Numbered from the stretch's first letter, positions 1 through 9,237 are shown. The stretch is DNA of 64,000 nucleotides from Herbaspirillum rhizosphaerae (GCF_001189965.1 NZ_LFLU01000001.1:496001-560000); one strand, 5' to 3'. Numbers and translations: made by a program. Notes: a model not told the origin generated them from the letters alone.

Positions 1-964
1 GAAAGAAACCCAATGCCGTCAGGCCGCGCACCAGGTCGATTGCCACCGCACGGTGCACGTCGGCGTAGGCCATGCCGGCCCGCAGGGTGGCGATGCACTG
101 TTGTTGCGCATGCAGCACCACCTCGTAGACGGCGCGCTGGCGGTCCGAGAAACGGCCGCCCACCGGGATGGTGCGCGTGATGTCGGCGACATAATGAAAC
201 GGGCTCGCAGCGCCGGAGTCGTTGACGATCAGGTCGCCGTTGCGCAAACGGTTGTCATAGGAATGGTTGTGAAGAATTTCACCATGCCGGGAAAAAATCG
301 GGATGTAGGGAGCATAGGTATTGTGACGGCGCAGCACGCGCTCCATTTCCGCGACGACTTCGTATTCATAGACGTCGGGTTTGGCATGCCGCATTGCCGC
401 AATGTGCATCAGGCGCGCGACCGCTTGCGCCTTTTCCATTTCCGAGATTTCTGCGCTGCTCTTGACTTCGCGCAGGCGGACGATGGCGGCGATCAGCTCT
501 TGCGATGCACCATCCTTGATTTGCCTGGCCGGCGTTTGCAGCAAATCGCTCAGCACGGCGACCGTCTCGGCGCGATAGGGCGGAACATAATGGATCGCGC
601 GCTTCTGCTGCTGTGCGCGGGCCAGCACCTGTTGCAAATCCGCGCCGGGCAGGACCTTAGCGATTCCGACCCCGGCGGCTTCCTCTCTCAAACTCTTGGG
701 GTGCGGGCCGTGCCAGATGATGTCGCTGTCGGACTGCTCATCGCCGAACAATACTTGGCTGCCGTCGTCGAGATCGATGATCGCGGTCAGTGCAGGGCGT
801 TGCAGACCCAGGAAATAGGCGAAGGTGCTGTCCTGGCGAAACGGATAGGCATCGCGCGGCGAGCTGAGCGGAATGGCATCGGCGCCCATCAGCAGCACCA
901 GCCCGGAAGGCATGGACTGCTGCAGTTGTTTGCGACGGTGTTGGTATTCGTTACGGGTAAACAT
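1..964 (-). CDS. pepP: Xaa-Pro aminopeptidase (aminopeptidase P), 3' end cut by window edge
   Basis: The gene runs off the left edge; 321 codons are visible of a family usually near 440. The N-terminal half has the aminopeptidase P N-domain signature DAYPFRQDSTFAYFLG at about residues 38-53. The visible end enters the M24 'pita-bread' metallopeptidase fold, with NDSGA and ADITRTIPVGG supplying the first two metal-ligand aspartates. The family removes an N-terminal residue next to proline, usually in the cytoplasm with Mn2+. The ATG at 962-964 follows a GGAGA ribosome site. The remaining metal ligands (His, Glu, Glu) lie beyond the window, so catalytic completeness cannot be checked. Confidence 0.9.
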   Translation of the reverse strand, partial: MFTRNEYQHRRKQLQQSMPSGLVLLMGADAIPLSSPRDAYPFRQDSTFAYFLGLQRPALTAIIDLDDGSQVLFGDEQSDSDIIWHGPHPKSLREEAAGVGIAKVLPGADLQQVLARAQQQKRAIHYVPPYRAETVAVLSDLLQTPARQIKDGASQELIAAIVRLREVKSSAEISEMEKAQAVARLMHIAAMRHAKPDVYEYEVVAEMERVLRRHNTYAPYIPIFSRHGEILHNHSYDNRLRNGDLIVNDSGAASPFHYVADITRTIPVGGRFSDRQRAVYEVVLHAQQQCIATLRAGMAYADVHRAVAIDLVRGLTALGFF

Positions 965-1520
965 CGTGTCTCCGTTTTATTGTCGGTAAAGATATCAATG
1001 ATGCAAACGGATGCAGACTCTTCTCGGGCGCTGGCAGACTACATGGATCAGGATAATAGGTCCAAGTTGCCGGCGACGACAACTGTTTTGCATGTCTTGT
1101 CCGGTTTTCTTCAAGCTATCTTGATAACTCCTCATGCTGGTTGCGGTATGGTGCAGTTGCGTCACACAGCGCGTTGCCGGCTGTGTCGTGACAGCGGCGA
1201 TCGGTATAAGGCCGGGTTTTCGCGAATACTTGAAAGGGCTTGTGAGGCGGTCAGGATGAAGAGGGATTGGCGATGAGACTGGTTTCTTCCTTCGAACGTT
1301 TCTGCAAAAAACAGGAAGCCCGGATTCTATTTGACGAGGCGTATCCAACAAAAGAATATTTTCGCTCTAGCTTATCTATTTGTTCAGCATTTTTTGCTCG
1401 CCGATCTTCTGATGCTTTGCGCAGGTAGCGATGTCTCCACCAACGAAAAGGCTCCCAACCGGGAGCCTTTTTGCTTGTGTCGACCAATATGCATGCACTT
1501 AAAGCAAGCGCACCATTGGT
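965..1520. other. intergenic region between pepP and the DHH gene
   Basis: This stretch lies upstream of pepP and downstream of the DHH phosphoesterase gene. Several short open frames exist on both strands, but none has a ribosome site or a recognisable protein. The only clear element is the terminator hairpin at 1446-1472. Confidence 0.5.
1446..1472 (-). terminator. Rho-independent terminator after the DHH gene
   Basis: An 11-bp perfect stem (AAAAGGCTCCC / GGGAGCCTTTT) closes a 4-nt AACC loop. It has U-rich flanks on both strands, so it could act bidirectionally. It lies about 50 bp past the stop codon of the minus-strand DHH gene. Confidence 0.85.
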
Positions 1521-2456
1521 TTAGCCATCCGCGTTAATCCGCGAAATCAGCACCTTCAACACTTCTTCCGCCTTGTCGTTCTCGACCTGGCAGGTGCCGG
1601 CGTTCTCATGCCCGCCACCGCCGTATTCCAGCATCAGCGCGCCGATGTTGGTTTTCGAGGTGCGGTTCAGGATGGATTTGCCGGTGGCGAACACGGTGTT
1701 CTGGTTCTTCAGGCCCCACAGTACGTGGATGGAGATGTTCGTTTGCGGGAACAGGGCGTAGATGATGAAACGGTTGCCGGCGAAGATGACTTCTTCGTTG
1801 CGCAGGTCCAGCACCACCAGGTTCTTGTGCACGGTGGCGCAGCGGCGGATCTGATCCTTGCATTTTTCCGCGTGCTCGAAATACAGGTCCTTGCGTTCCT
1901 TGACGTCGGGGGAGGCCATGATCTGGTCGATGGTGTGCGTTTTGCACAGTTCGATCAGGTCCATCATCAGGTTGTAGTTGGAGATGCGGAAGTCGCGGAA
2001 GCGGCCGAGGCCGGTGCGGGCGTCCATCAGGAAGTTGAGCAGGTCCCAGCCTTCCGGATTGAGCACTTCCTGTTCGTTGAAGCGTGCGGCGTCGCCCTTG
2101 TCGACGGCGGCCATCATGTCGCCCCACGATGCAGGGAAGGCCTTTTCGCCGCCGTAGTAGTCGTACACGACGCGCGCAGCCGAAGGCGCATCGGGATGGA
2201 TCACGTGGTTCTTGCGTTCACCGGTGTTGCGGATGGTTTCCGACAGATGGTGATCGAAGGCGATGTGTACGCCCGGCACGAACGGCAGGTTGGTGGTGAT
2301 ATCGTTGTCGCTGATGGCGATCTTGCCGTCCTGCATGTCTTTCGGATGCACGAACAGGATCTCGTCGATCATGTTGAGGTGTTTCAGCAAGACTGCGCAG
2401 ACCAGGCCATCAAAGTCGCTACGCGTCACCAGACGATATTTCTTTGTTTCCGACAT
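1521..2456 (-). CDS. DHH-family phosphoesterase (exopolyphosphatase-like)
   Basis: This 311-residue protein has the DHH superfamily motif I SDFDG at residues 13-17 and the DHH motif in FDHH at 67-70, both binding catalytic Mn2+. A C-terminal DHHA1-type motif GGGGHENAG is present. Relatives cleave phosphodiester or phosphoanhydride bonds in substrates such as oligonucleotides, pAp or polyphosphate; the substrate here cannot be told from sequence. I chose the ATG at 2454-2456 because GAGGGG lies just upstream. An in-frame start at 2513 would add 19 residues with no good ribosome site. The gene appears monocistronic. Confidence 0.82.
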   Translation of the reverse strand: MSETKKYRLVTRSDFDGLVCAVLLKHLNMIDEILFVHPKDMQDGKIAISDNDITTNLPFVPGVHIAFDHHLSETIRNTGERKNHVIHPDAPSAARVVYDYYGGEKAFPASWGDMMAAVDKGDAARFNEQEVLNPEGWDLLNFLMDARTGLGRFRDFRISNYNLMMDLIELCKTHTIDQIMASPDVKERKDLYFEHAEKCKDQIRRCATVHKNLVVLDLRNEEVIFAGNRFIIYALFPQTNISIHVLWGLKNQNTVFATGKSILNRTSKTNIGALMLEYGGGGHENAGTCQVENDKAEEVLKVLISRINADG

Positions 2457-2850
2457 GAGTGTTTCCCCCTCGTTGATTGAACATTTTGCCTGGCGTTTGC
2501 CACTGCGGTGCAATGGCTAATAATACAACTCAAAATTATGCGTGGACAGTTATTGTTGCTATTTGACGCGGGTCTGAATCTGTCTCAGATTTCATCTCGT
2601 TTTATTAATGGATTTTTGCATGGCGCGCAGGCGGCAATTGCATTTGTGTGGGAGATGGGGGGGGGGCAGCCTATGGTGCGGATGCGAAGAAAAAGTGACC
2701 GCCTCCCTGGAGTTCAACGTTCTTGAAAGAATGTTTCAGCTGATCAATATTTGTTGCGCCTACTGCCGAGACTGCTCAGGTCCGATGGGGAAATCGGCAA
2801 CGATCGTAGAATTCAGTTTCGGGGTTTGTCAAATGAACCCGCATAGGCAA
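2457..2850. other. intergenic region with a ten-G tract
   Basis: This region is relatively AT-rich and lacks a credible gene. It should contain the promoter of the DHH gene, but I could not fix -35 and -10 boxes with confidence. An uninterrupted run of ten G lies at 2657-2666. Confidence 0.5.
2657..2666. repeat. homopolymer tract of ten G
   Basis: Ten consecutive G residues lie in the intergenic region about 185 bp past the 3' end of the methyltransferase gene and 200 bp upstream of the DHH gene start. Such tracts are slippage-prone. No function can be read from the sequence. Confidence 0.8.
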
Positions 2851-3666
2851 TCAGCGACGCAAATCGCAGAAATAACCGTAGAGGTGCATTTCTTTGTCGC
2901 CGATAACATGAACTGCTTGATTTTCTTCAATTGCAAATCGAATATCATATTTGGTCGTCAATATTTTTTCCACTTCAGCTTTATCGACAAATGAAATCGG
3001 ATAGGCAATTTCCTTGTTCTGAAATCCATCCGGAAGAGGACCGGGACCGTTATCCGCGAGATGGGAACGCTGTATGGCGATGATGGTGCCTGGAGCGTCA
3101 TTGAATGCTGTGCGCGTAATGAACAGGTGCCTTGCCTCTACATCCACAAGTTTTTGAAGCATTGCCAACGGATCAGGGCAATATTGCAAGGCGCTGCTGG
3201 AAAACAGCAAGTCAATTTCCCCCAGCGCCTGTTTGGCGATATCGATGTTGTCGAAGAAGCGTAAGTCGTCGCCGGCAAGCCTTTGTGCTTCCTTTGCCAT
3301 TGCGGTTGTTTCGACTACATTCCATTTGATTTTACTGGATCGGAATCCTATTTTTGCGATTGCGTGGTGGTATCCGCCGCCACCGCCGAAATCCAGGACA
3401 TTGAACGTTTTCTCGTTGTCCATGATTCCCAAAGCCAGCAGAGTGCGTATTGCATTGAAGTCCAGGGTCTTATGTTTGGCGACCTTGTTTTTGTAGATCA
3501 GATTCTTCTCAACGACAACTTTAATAATTTCATCGTTTTCGTAAGCATCGTTCTGGCACTGGGCCAATGCGTCTGCGTATCTGGAAAAAACGGGAGCCGG
3601 GCGCTTGATTTTCTTCGCTGCATTGAAAAGGACGGGGGGGATCAATGACTTAATTGCGTTTTTCAT
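2851..3666 (-). CDS. SAM-dependent methyltransferase, TIGR04325 (LIC12133) type
   Basis: The 271-residue product has a glycine-rich SAM-binding motif LDFGGGGGYH at residues 91-100 and the N-terminal FSRYADALAQC...YENDEI signature of the TIGR04325 methyltransferase family. That family usually lies in surface polysaccharide or glycan clusters, where it is presumed to methylate a sugar or precursor. Here it stands alone, with no glycosyltransferase nearby. Its DNA and both flanks are visibly more AT-rich than the rest of the window, which suggests acquisition by transfer. Codons 9-11 contain a run of seven C on the coding strand. The substrate is unknown. Confidence 0.78.
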   Translation of the reverse strand: MKNAIKSLIPPVLFNAAKKIKRPAPVFSRYADALAQCQNDAYENDEIIKVVVEKNLIYKNKVAKHKTLDFNAIRTLLALGIMDNEKTFNVLDFGGGGGYHHAIAKIGFRSSKIKWNVVETTAMAKEAQRLAGDDLRFFDNIDIAKQALGEIDLLFSSSALQYCPDPLAMLQKLVDVEARHLFITRTAFNDAPGTIIAIQRSHLADNGPGPLPDGFQNKEIAYPISFVDKAEVEKILTTKYDIRFAIEENQAVHVIGDKEMHLYGYFCDLRR

Positions 3667-4041
3667 GGAGACCTGAATGTTGATTATTGGCTTCGGTTAT
3701 AGCTACGTTCGCTATTTCTTAAGCGCAGATGTTTCTCGGTACGCAACACGAAGATATTGATCTACTGACGACAAAACAGTTCCACTCTTTTTTCGAATGC
3801 TGTCATCGCTTGTTATAAAAAATGTATTTTCTGATGAGTTTTTATTGCTGAATGATTTGATATTCAGGGATCTATCAACGTTACCTATCCAAATTTCTCA
3901 ATGCTTAAAATCGATCTGCGAGTCGTCTCTTTCCAAAAAAATAAAACCGCATCTGCTCGTATGCAGACGCGGTTTTTTAACTGCTCAGACGAAAGGTGGC
4001 GGACTTGATTTTTGAGTGGCGTTTCCTTCGAATCCGTCGAT
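3667..4041. other. AT-rich intergenic region upstream of the methyltransferase
   Basis: This is an AT-rich, gene-free stretch between the methyltransferase start and the stop of the HxlR regulator gene. It holds the terminator at 3943-3978. Weak open frames here have no ribosome site and unlikely composition. Confidence 0.5.
3943..3978 (-). terminator. bidirectional terminator after the HxlR regulator gene
   Basis: The arms AAAACCGC-A-TCTGC and GCAGA-C-GCGGTTTT form a 13-bp stem with one internal mismatch and a 6-nt loop. Runs of T follow on both strands. Confidence 0.85.
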
Positions 4042-4449
4042 TCAGCGTTCCTGCCGCACTTCCATAATCCGCGGCAGGCTCATCTCTATCCAATCCGTCA
4101 GCGCTTCCACGCGTTGTGCGGCTTCCAGTCCCAAGGGCGACAAGGTGTAGTCCACGTGCGGTGGCACCACGTCGTAGGATTTGCGGATCACCAGGCCGTC
4201 GCCTTCCAGATCCTGCAGCGTCTGCGCCAGCATTTTTTCGCTGACGCCGCCGATCTTGCGGCGCAAATCGCTGAAGCGGTGCGTGCCGGCCAGCAGCGCC
4301 ACCAGAATCAGCACGCCCCAGCGGCTGGTGATGTGCTTGAGCACGCTGCGCGACGGGCAATCGGCGGAAAACAGCTCGCCGCGCCGCAGCCGTTCCTTGA
4401 GCGAAACATGGTCGGCGAGCGGGTCTGGGAGGGGATCTCGTATATTCAT
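4042..4449 (-). CDS. HxlR-family transcriptional regulator (QorR/YtfH-like)
   Basis: This 135-residue winged-helix protein matches the HxlR family: CPSRSVLKHITSRWGVLILVAL, then RFSDLRRKIGGVSEKMLAQTL as the recognition region and a wing ending in DYTLSPLG. A cysteine at residue 31 sits where redox-sensing HxlR proteins (YodB, HypR, QorR) carry their reactive thiol. The gene is divergent from a quinone reductase gene, the same arrangement as ytfH-ytfG (qorB) in E. coli. I infer that it represses both genes from the palindrome at 4481-4497 and is released by quinone or electrophile stress. Confidence 0.85.
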   Translation of the reverse strand: MNIRDPLPDPLADHVSLKERLRRGELFSADCPSRSVLKHITSRWGVLILVALLAGTHRFSDLRRKIGGVSEKMLAQTLQDLEGDGLVIRKSYDVVPPHVDYTLSPLGLEAAQRVEALTDWIEMSLPRIMEVRQER

Positions 4450-4480
4450 CGGTTTATTTTACACTAACCTTTTTGTATGT

Positions 4481-4497
4481 ACTTACTAAAAGTAAGT
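4481..4497. promoter_or_regulatory. palindromic operator between the HxlR gene and qorB
   Basis: ACTTACT-AAA-AGTAAGT is a perfect 7+3+7 inverted repeat. It lies 32 bp from the regulator start and 61 bp from the quinone reductase start. Dimeric HxlR proteins bind sites of this size and symmetry, so it is the likely target of the adjacent regulator. Confidence 0.75.
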
Positions 4498-4557
4498 GCT
4501 TCGGGTAACCTGCGATTTCTTTCACCGTAGTTTCTTTTTTATTGGATAGGAATTGTC

Positions 4558-5421
4558 ATGATCGTCGTTACCGGAGCTACCGGCCAGTTGGGCCGTCTCG
4601 TCATCGCAGCATTGTTGAAAACCGTACCCGCCGCGCAGATTGTCGCCGCCGTGCGCAGCCCGGAAAAAGCCGCGGACCTCGCCGCACAAGGCGTGCAGGT
4701 GCGCCGCGCCGACTATGGCGATGCGGCCAGCCTGGATGCTGCGTTTCAGGGCGCAACCAAAGTCTTGCTGATTTCTTCCAACGAAATCGGCGAGCGCCTT
4801 GCCCAGCATCGCGCCGTCATCGACGCCGCCAAGCGCGCCAACGTGCAACTGCTGGCCTACACCAGCGTGCTGCGTGCGGACACCTCGGCGCTGGGCCTGG
4901 CTGCCGAACATCTGCAGACCGAACAAGCCATCAAGGACAGCGGTGTTCCCGCAGCCATCCTGCGCAACGGCTGGTACACCGAGAATTACACCGCCGGCGT
5001 GCCGGGCGCGGTGGCGCAAGGCGCGATCTACGGCAGCGCCGGCGAGGGCCGCATTTCCTCGGCGGCGCGCAGCGACTATGCAGAAGCTGCGGCAGTTGTG
5101 CTGGCAAGCGAAGGGCATGCAGGCAAGATCTATGAACTGGCCGGCGACAGCGCCTACACCTTGAGCGAGCTGGCGGCGGAAGTCTCGCGCCAGTCGGGCA
5201 AGGCGGTGGAGTATCGCAATATTCCGGAAGCCGATTACAAGGCGGCGCTGATCGGTTTCGGTTTGCCGGAAGTGGTTGCGATCCTGCTGTCCGATTCGGA
5301 TACGGCAGCGTCCAACGGCGCTTTGTTTGACGAGGGCCAACAATTGTCTGCATTGATCGGCCGTCCGACGACAGCGTGGCCGGTATCGGTTTCCGAAGCG
5401 TTGAAGCAAGCCGTGAAGTAA
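4558..5421 (+). CDS. qorB: NAD(P)H:quinone oxidoreductase, NmrA-like SDR
   Basis: The 287-residue protein opens with an atypical-SDR nucleotide motif (GATGQLG at residues 6-12) and follows E. coli QorB (YtfG) closely in layout, including the AYTSVLRADTS and LRNGWYTENY segments. Family members reduce quinones with NADPH in the cytosol. The pairing with a divergent HxlR regulator supports a role in quinone detoxification. Its promoter overlaps or lies next to the operator at 4481-4497. Confidence 0.88.
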   Translation: MIVVTGATGQLGRLVIAALLKTVPAAQIVAAVRSPEKAADLAAQGVQVRRADYGDAASLDAAFQGATKVLLISSNEIGERLAQHRAVIDAAKRANVQLLAYTSVLRADTSALGLAAEHLQTEQAIKDSGVPAAILRNGWYTENYTAGVPGAVAQGAIYGSAGEGRISSAARSDYAEAAAVVLASEGHAGKIYELAGDSAYTLSELAAEVSRQSGKAVEYRNIPEADYKAALIGFGLPEVVAILLSDSDTAASNGALFDEGQQLSALIGRPTTAWPVSVSEALKQAVK

Positions 5422-5477
5422 TTGCCGGATGAACCCGGCAAGCCTTGCGCCTGCCGGATTTGCCATGCAGCCCGGGC

Positions 5478-6794
5478 TTACGAAAGCTTGTCGAGAATGC
5501 TGTAGTAAGCCACGCCGGCCGCGATGTAAAAACGCTGCAATCCATGAAATGGAATCGGCTGTATCGTGCTGACCGGAAACGGAAACGTCGCGGATGCATC
5601 GCTCGTCAGGCGTTGCGCCAGGCAGCGTCCCATGGTGCTGGCCATGGCGATGCCGCGGCCGTTATAGCCGAGCGCGATGGTCAGTCCGGCCGCCGGTTCG
5701 TGGACGTGCGGCAGGAAGTCGCGCGTAATCGCCACGCGGCCGGCCCAGCGGTATTCATAGTCGATCCCGGCAAGTTGCGGGAACAGCAGCGCCAGCGAGC
5801 GTTCCAGATGCGCGAAGTCTTGCGGCCCCTGCGGATCGGGGAAGGGGCCGCGTCCACCCATGAGCAGGCGGCCTTCGGCGTCGCGGCGGTAGTACAGCAA
5901 TAGCCGGCGCGAGTCGGACACCACTTCCCGGTTTCCCAGAATACTGTCGCCCAGCGCCGCAGGCAGCGGACGCGTGGCAACGATGAAGCTGTTGGCGGCA
6001 ATCACCGACTGTTTCAGCTGCGGCCACAGCGCGCCGGTATAGCCGTTGGTGGCGATGATCACGCGCCCGGCGGTGATGATCGCGCCTTGTTCGGTATGCA
6101 GCAGCCAGCGTTGTCCCTGGCGTTCCAATTTGACCACGGGCGTGCGGCCATGGATGGCGGCGCCTTGCGCCAGCGCCGCGCGCGCCAGGCCGCGGCAATA
6201 TTTCAGCGGATGGATGCTGCCGGCGCGGCGGTCGACCCAGGCGCCGACATAGGCGGAGGTGCCGATGCGGCGCGCAACTGCGTCGCGGTCCAGCAATTCG
6301 ATCGGCGCGCCGCGTTCGGCCCATTGCGCGGCGCGTTTTTCCAGTATGGGCATGACGGCTGCCGAATGCGCCGGCTGGATCCAGCCGTTGCGCACGGCGT
6401 CGCAGTCGATGCCGTGACGCGCGATCAGGTCGAATACCGTGTCGGCGGCTTTGCCTATGGTGTCGATCAGTCCTTCCGCCTTGGCGGAGCCGAACATCAC
6501 GCGCAACTGGTCGGGATCGTATTTGAGGCCCGGGATCACCTGGCCGCCGTTGCGTCCGGAAGCGCCCCAGCCGGGTTCGCTGGCTTCCAGCACGCAGACG
6601 TTCACGCCCGCTTCAGCCAGATGCAACGCCGCGGACAAGCCGGTATAGCCACCGCCGATGATGGCGACGTCGACGCTTTTCGATTCGGTGCAAGGAGGTG
6701 TTGCTGTCGCCGCTGTGGCTGTAGCGGCCCACAGCGATGGCGGCAGGGCTGCGCCGGCCAGGGGTTGATGCATGGGTTTGGTCATGGCACTCAT
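5478..6794 (-). CDS. FAD-dependent amine/amino-acid oxidase (PuuB/OrdL-like)
   Basis: This 438-residue protein has a Rossmann FAD motif ([15 protein letters not shown] from about residue 45) preceded by a conserved [10 protein letters not shown] segment, then SGRNGGQ and a C-terminal [16 protein letters not shown]. This is the D-amino-acid oxidase fold, closest in layout to gamma-glutamylputrescine oxidase (PuuB) and OrdL. It oxidises a secondary or primary amine with FAD. It is the last gene of an ABC transporter operon and overlaps the ATPase gene by ATGA, so the transporter probably imports its substrate. The exact amine is not determined. Confidence 0.82.
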   Translation of the reverse strand: MSAMTKPMHQPLAGAALPPSLWAATATAATATPPCTESKSVDVAIIGGGYTGLSAALHLAEAGVNVCVLEASEPGWGASGRNGGQVIPGLKYDPDQLRVMFGSAKAEGLIDTIGKAADTVFDLIARHGIDCDAVRNGWIQPAHSAAVMPILEKRAAQWAERGAPIELLDRDAVARRIGTSAYVGAWVDRRAGSIHPLKYCRGLARAALAQGAAIHGRTPVVKLERQGQRWLLHTEQGAIITAGRVIIATNGYTGALWPQLKQSVIAANSFIVATRPLPAALGDSILGNREVVSDSRRLLLYYRRDAEGRLLMGGRGPFPDPQGPQDFAHLERSLALLFPQLAGIDYEYRWAGRVAITRDFLPHVHEPAAGLTIALGYNGRGIAMASTMGRCLAQRLTSDASATFPFPVSTIQPIPFHGLQRFYIAAGVAYYSILDKLS

Positions 6795-7564
6795 GGTGTG
6801 GTCGCCGTTCCGGGATGATCGCCTTGTACGCCGATCTGCGGCGCCAGGATGCGGCGCAGGAAATCCTTGGTGCGCGCATGCTGAGGCGCACCGAGCACGT
6901 CCTTGGCCGGGCCTTCTTCGACGATGGTGCCGCTATGCAAAAAGCAGACGCGGTCGGCCACTTCTTTCGCGAACCCCATCTCATGCGTGACCACGATCAT
7001 GGTCATGCCGTCGGCCGCCAGCGTGCGCATGACGGCGAGCACTTCGCCCACCAGTTCGGGATCGAGCGCAGAAGTCGGTTCGTCGAACAGGATCGCCTGC
7101 GGCTGCATCGCCAGTGCGCGGGCAATCGCCACGCGTTGCTGCTGGCCGCCGGACAACTGGCTGGGATACGCATCGGCGCGTTGCGCCAGGCCGACTTTTT
7201 CCAGCAGCGCCATGGCGGATTTCTTCGCGACATCGGGGGCGATCCGGTTGACGAAGATCGGGCCTTCGACCACGTTCTCCAGCACCGTGCGATGCGGGAA
7301 CAGGTTGAAGCGCTGGAATACCATGCCGACCCGCGTGCGCAATTGGTGGATGGAGGGCGACATGCTGTCGACGCGCTGGCCGTCGATCAGGATCTCGCCG
7401 GCTTCGTAGGTTTCCAGGCCGTTGATGCAGCGAAGCACGGTGGATTTGCCCGAACCCGAGGGGCCGATCAGGCACACCACTTCACCTTGCGCAACCTGCA
7501 GCGACACGCCTTTCAGCACTTCATGCTTGCCGAAACATTTATGGATCTGCTTGACCTCGATCAT
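6791..7564 (-). CDS. polar amino acid ABC transporter, ATP-binding subunit (GlnQ/HisP-like)
   Basis: The 257-residue ATPase shows Walker [10 protein letters not shown] at about residues 34-42, the signature LSGGQQQR, Walker [12 protein letters not shown] and the switch His in VVTHEMGFA. This is the PAAT (polar amino acid) subfamily, which energises uptake at the inner membrane. It overlaps the permease gene upstream and the oxidase gene downstream by ATGA, indicating translational coupling. Confidence 0.93.
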   Translation of the reverse strand: MIEVKQIHKCFGKHEVLKGVSLQVAQGEVVCLIGPSGSGKSTVLRCINGLETYEAGEILIDGQRVDSMSPSIHQLRTRVGMVFQRFNLFPHRTVLENVVEGPIFVNRIAPDVAKKSAMALLEKVGLAQRADAYPSQLSGGQQQRVAIARALAMQPQAILFDEPTSALDPELVGEVLAVMRTLAADGMTMIVVTHEMGFAKEVADRVCFLHSGTIVEEGPAKDVLGAPQHARTKDFLRRILAPQIGVQGDHPGTATTP

Positions 7565-8217
7565 TTGGCTTTTCCTTTGCCGGTGCGGATTTCCAGGCGG
7601 CGGATGATGTACACCAGCGGCAGGCTCAGCAGCAGGTACAGGATCGCCACCATGGTGTAGACCGTCATGTTCTGGAAGGTGGAAGAGGCGATCATCTGGC
7701 CGGCGCGCGTCATTTCCAGCACGGTGATGGTCGACACCAGCGACGAATCCTTGAGCATCATCACCAGCGTATTGCCATAGGGCGGCAGGGCGATGCGAAA
7801 CGCCTGCGGCAGCACCACGCGGCGCATGATCATGGGATTTTTCATGCCGATCGACTGCGCCGCCTCGATCTGGCCGACGTCGACGGCTTCGATGCCGGCG
7901 CGGAAGTTCTCGGCCTGATAGGCGGAGTAGGCAATCCCGAGTCCGATTACGCCGGCCTGGAAGGCGCTCAGCTGGATGCCGAATTCAGGCAACACGAAAT
8001 AGATGTAGAACAGCTGCACGATGATCGGCAGCCCGCGAATGATGTTGATGATGGTCGCGGCGGTGATGGCCAGCGGCTTCCAGCGCGAGAGTTTCATCAG
8101 CGCGAAAGCGAGGCCGATCACCGAACTCAGGATGAAGGCGTAAATCGTGACTTCGACCGTCACCCAGGCGCCGCGCAGCAGGATGGGCAGGAAATCGAGC
8201 ATGTTCTGTATCAGCAT
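7561..8217 (-). CDS. polar amino acid ABC transporter, permease subunit
   Basis: This 218-residue membrane protein is of the HisM/GlnP type, with about five hydrophobic segments and an EAA loop ([23 protein letters not shown]). Only one permease gene is present, so the channel is presumably a homodimer. It follows the binding-protein gene after a 98-bp gap containing a strong hairpin, and overlaps the ATPase gene by 4 bp. Confidence 0.92.
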   Translation of the reverse strand: MLIQNMLDFLPILLRGAWVTVEVTIYAFILSSVIGLAFALMKLSRWKPLAITAATIINIIRGLPIIVQLFYIYFVLPEFGIQLSAFQAGVIGLGIAYSAYQAENFRAGIEAVDVGQIEAAQSIGMKNPMIMRRVVLPQAFRIALPPYGNTLVMMLKDSSLVSTITVLEMTRAGQMIASSTFQNMTVYTMVAILYLLLSLPLVYIIRRLEIRTGKGKAK

Positions 8218-8270
8218 GGCGTTTTTCGTGGAGATAAATACCGGGCAGTAAAGAGAGAGGATTCAGCCGA

Positions 8271-8299
8271 AGACTGCGCGGCCGCATGGCCGGCAGTCT
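8271..8299 (-). other. intercistronic stem-loop between binding-protein and permease genes
   Basis: AGACTGC-G-CGGCC, a GCAT loop, and GGCCG-GCAGTCT form a 12-bp stem with one bulged base. No T-run follows, so it is not a classical terminator. In ABC operons such hairpins commonly protect the upstream binding-protein mRNA from 3' decay, and that role is inferred here. Confidence 0.75.
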
Positions 8300-8315
8300 G
8301 GCAGGGAGGTGAGGC

Positions 8316-9086
8316 TCAGTTCAGATTCCACTGCTGGACGATGCGCGCGATGGTGCCGTCGGCCTTGGCGGTCGCGATGGCCTTGTTCAAGCGTTCCAGC
8401 AATTGCGTCTCGCCCTTGCGCACCACCAGGCAGACGTCGCCCATCAGGGTCGACTGGTATTCCTTGACCAGGCGCACTTGCGGATTGGCGCCTTGCGACA
8501 GCTGGTAGGCCACGATAGGGCGATCGCCGAAACCGGCCTTGATGCGGCCCAGGCCGACGTCGCGCATCATGTCGGCGATGGAGTCATACACGCGTACTTC
8601 CTTGAAGCCGCCTTTCTTGTTGAGCGCATCGACGAACACTGTGCCCACCTGCGCGCCGACGATCTCGCCCTTCAGGTCGTCCAGCGACTTGTAGACGTGC
8701 TTGTCCTCGGCGTTGACGAACAATCCCTCGCCATACGAATACACCGGATCGCTGAAGTCCACGATCTGTGCGCGCGCGGCGGTCTTGAGCATCGCGGCGG
8801 CGATGATGTCGATCTTGTTCGACGTCAGCGAAGGAATCAGCGCCGCGAAAGGCGTCTGCTGCACGTTGACGGCGAAGCCGGCGTTCTTGCCGACGGCGGT
8901 CACGGTGTCGACCATCATGCCTTGCAACTTGTTGGTCTTGATGTCGAGGAAGGTGAACGGCACGCCGGTCGAGGTGGCGCCGACGGTGTATGACGTTTGT
9001 GCGAGCGCGGAATAGGAGGTGGCGACGGCGGCAACTACGAAGGCGGCATGGAGCAGATGTTTGCGGAGAGCGGTGAACGGTTTCAT
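8316..9086 (-). CDS. periplasmic amino-acid-binding protein (SBP family 3)
   Basis: The 256-residue precursor has a Sec signal peptide with a hydrophobic core (AAFVVAAVATSYSALA) and probable cleavage after ALA near residue 29. The mature protein has the family 3 fold: VGATSTGVPFTFLD, IDIIAAAMLKTAARAQIVDFSDPV, and VGTVFVDALNK. It delivers ligand to the downstream permease. It is the first gene of a four-gene operon with permease, ATPase and PuuB-like oxidase, divergent from an IclR regulator. The ligand may be an amine-bearing amino acid given the oxidase, but this is inference. Confidence 0.9.
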   Translation of the reverse strand: MKPFTALRKHLLHAAFVVAAVATSYSALAQTSYTVGATSTGVPFTFLDIKTNKLQGMMVDTVTAVGKNAGFAVNVQQTPFAALIPSLTSNKIDIIAAAMLKTAARAQIVDFSDPVYSYGEGLFVNAEDKHVYKSLDDLKGEIVGAQVGTVFVDALNKKGGFKEVRVYDSIADMMRDVGLGRIKAGFGDRPIVAYQLSQGANPQVRLVKEYQSTLMGDVCLVVRKGETQLLERLNKAIATAKADGTIARIVQQWNLN

Positions 9087-9208
9087 ACATTTCCCTTTTT
9101 GGTATGAGTCCGGCCGGATCGGCTGGCGACCGGGTTTGACGGATTGAACATCAATAAACGCTACGAAAATAAGTATATTCGCATTTGAAATATCGTCAAT
9201 AGATATTA

Positions 9209-9237
9209 TTGTATCGATATTCGATACGATTTATAAT
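9209..9237 (+). promoter_or_regulatory. sigma70 promoter of the IclR gene
   Basis: TTGTAT at 9209-9214 and TATAAT at 9232-9237 are separated by exactly 17 bp. The expected start near 9244 falls only a few bases before the ATG at 9247, which supports the downstream start at 9295. Confidence 0.7.
9211..9227. promoter_or_regulatory. palindromic operator in the IclR/ABC intergenic region
   Basis: GTATCGA-TAT-TCGATAC is a perfect 7+3+7 inverted repeat that occupies the spacer of the iclR promoter, consistent with autorepression. A weaker inverted repeat lies at 9175-9193, nearer the ABC operon. The adjacent IclR protein is the likely binder. Confidence 0.72.

Noticed and set aside
53..1276. 407-codon open frame on the plus strand
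   Set aside because: It is the antisense shadow of pepP. The minus strand in the same place encodes a clear aminopeptidase P, while this translation matches nothing and is rich in His/Gln/Asp typical of GC-rich antisense frames.
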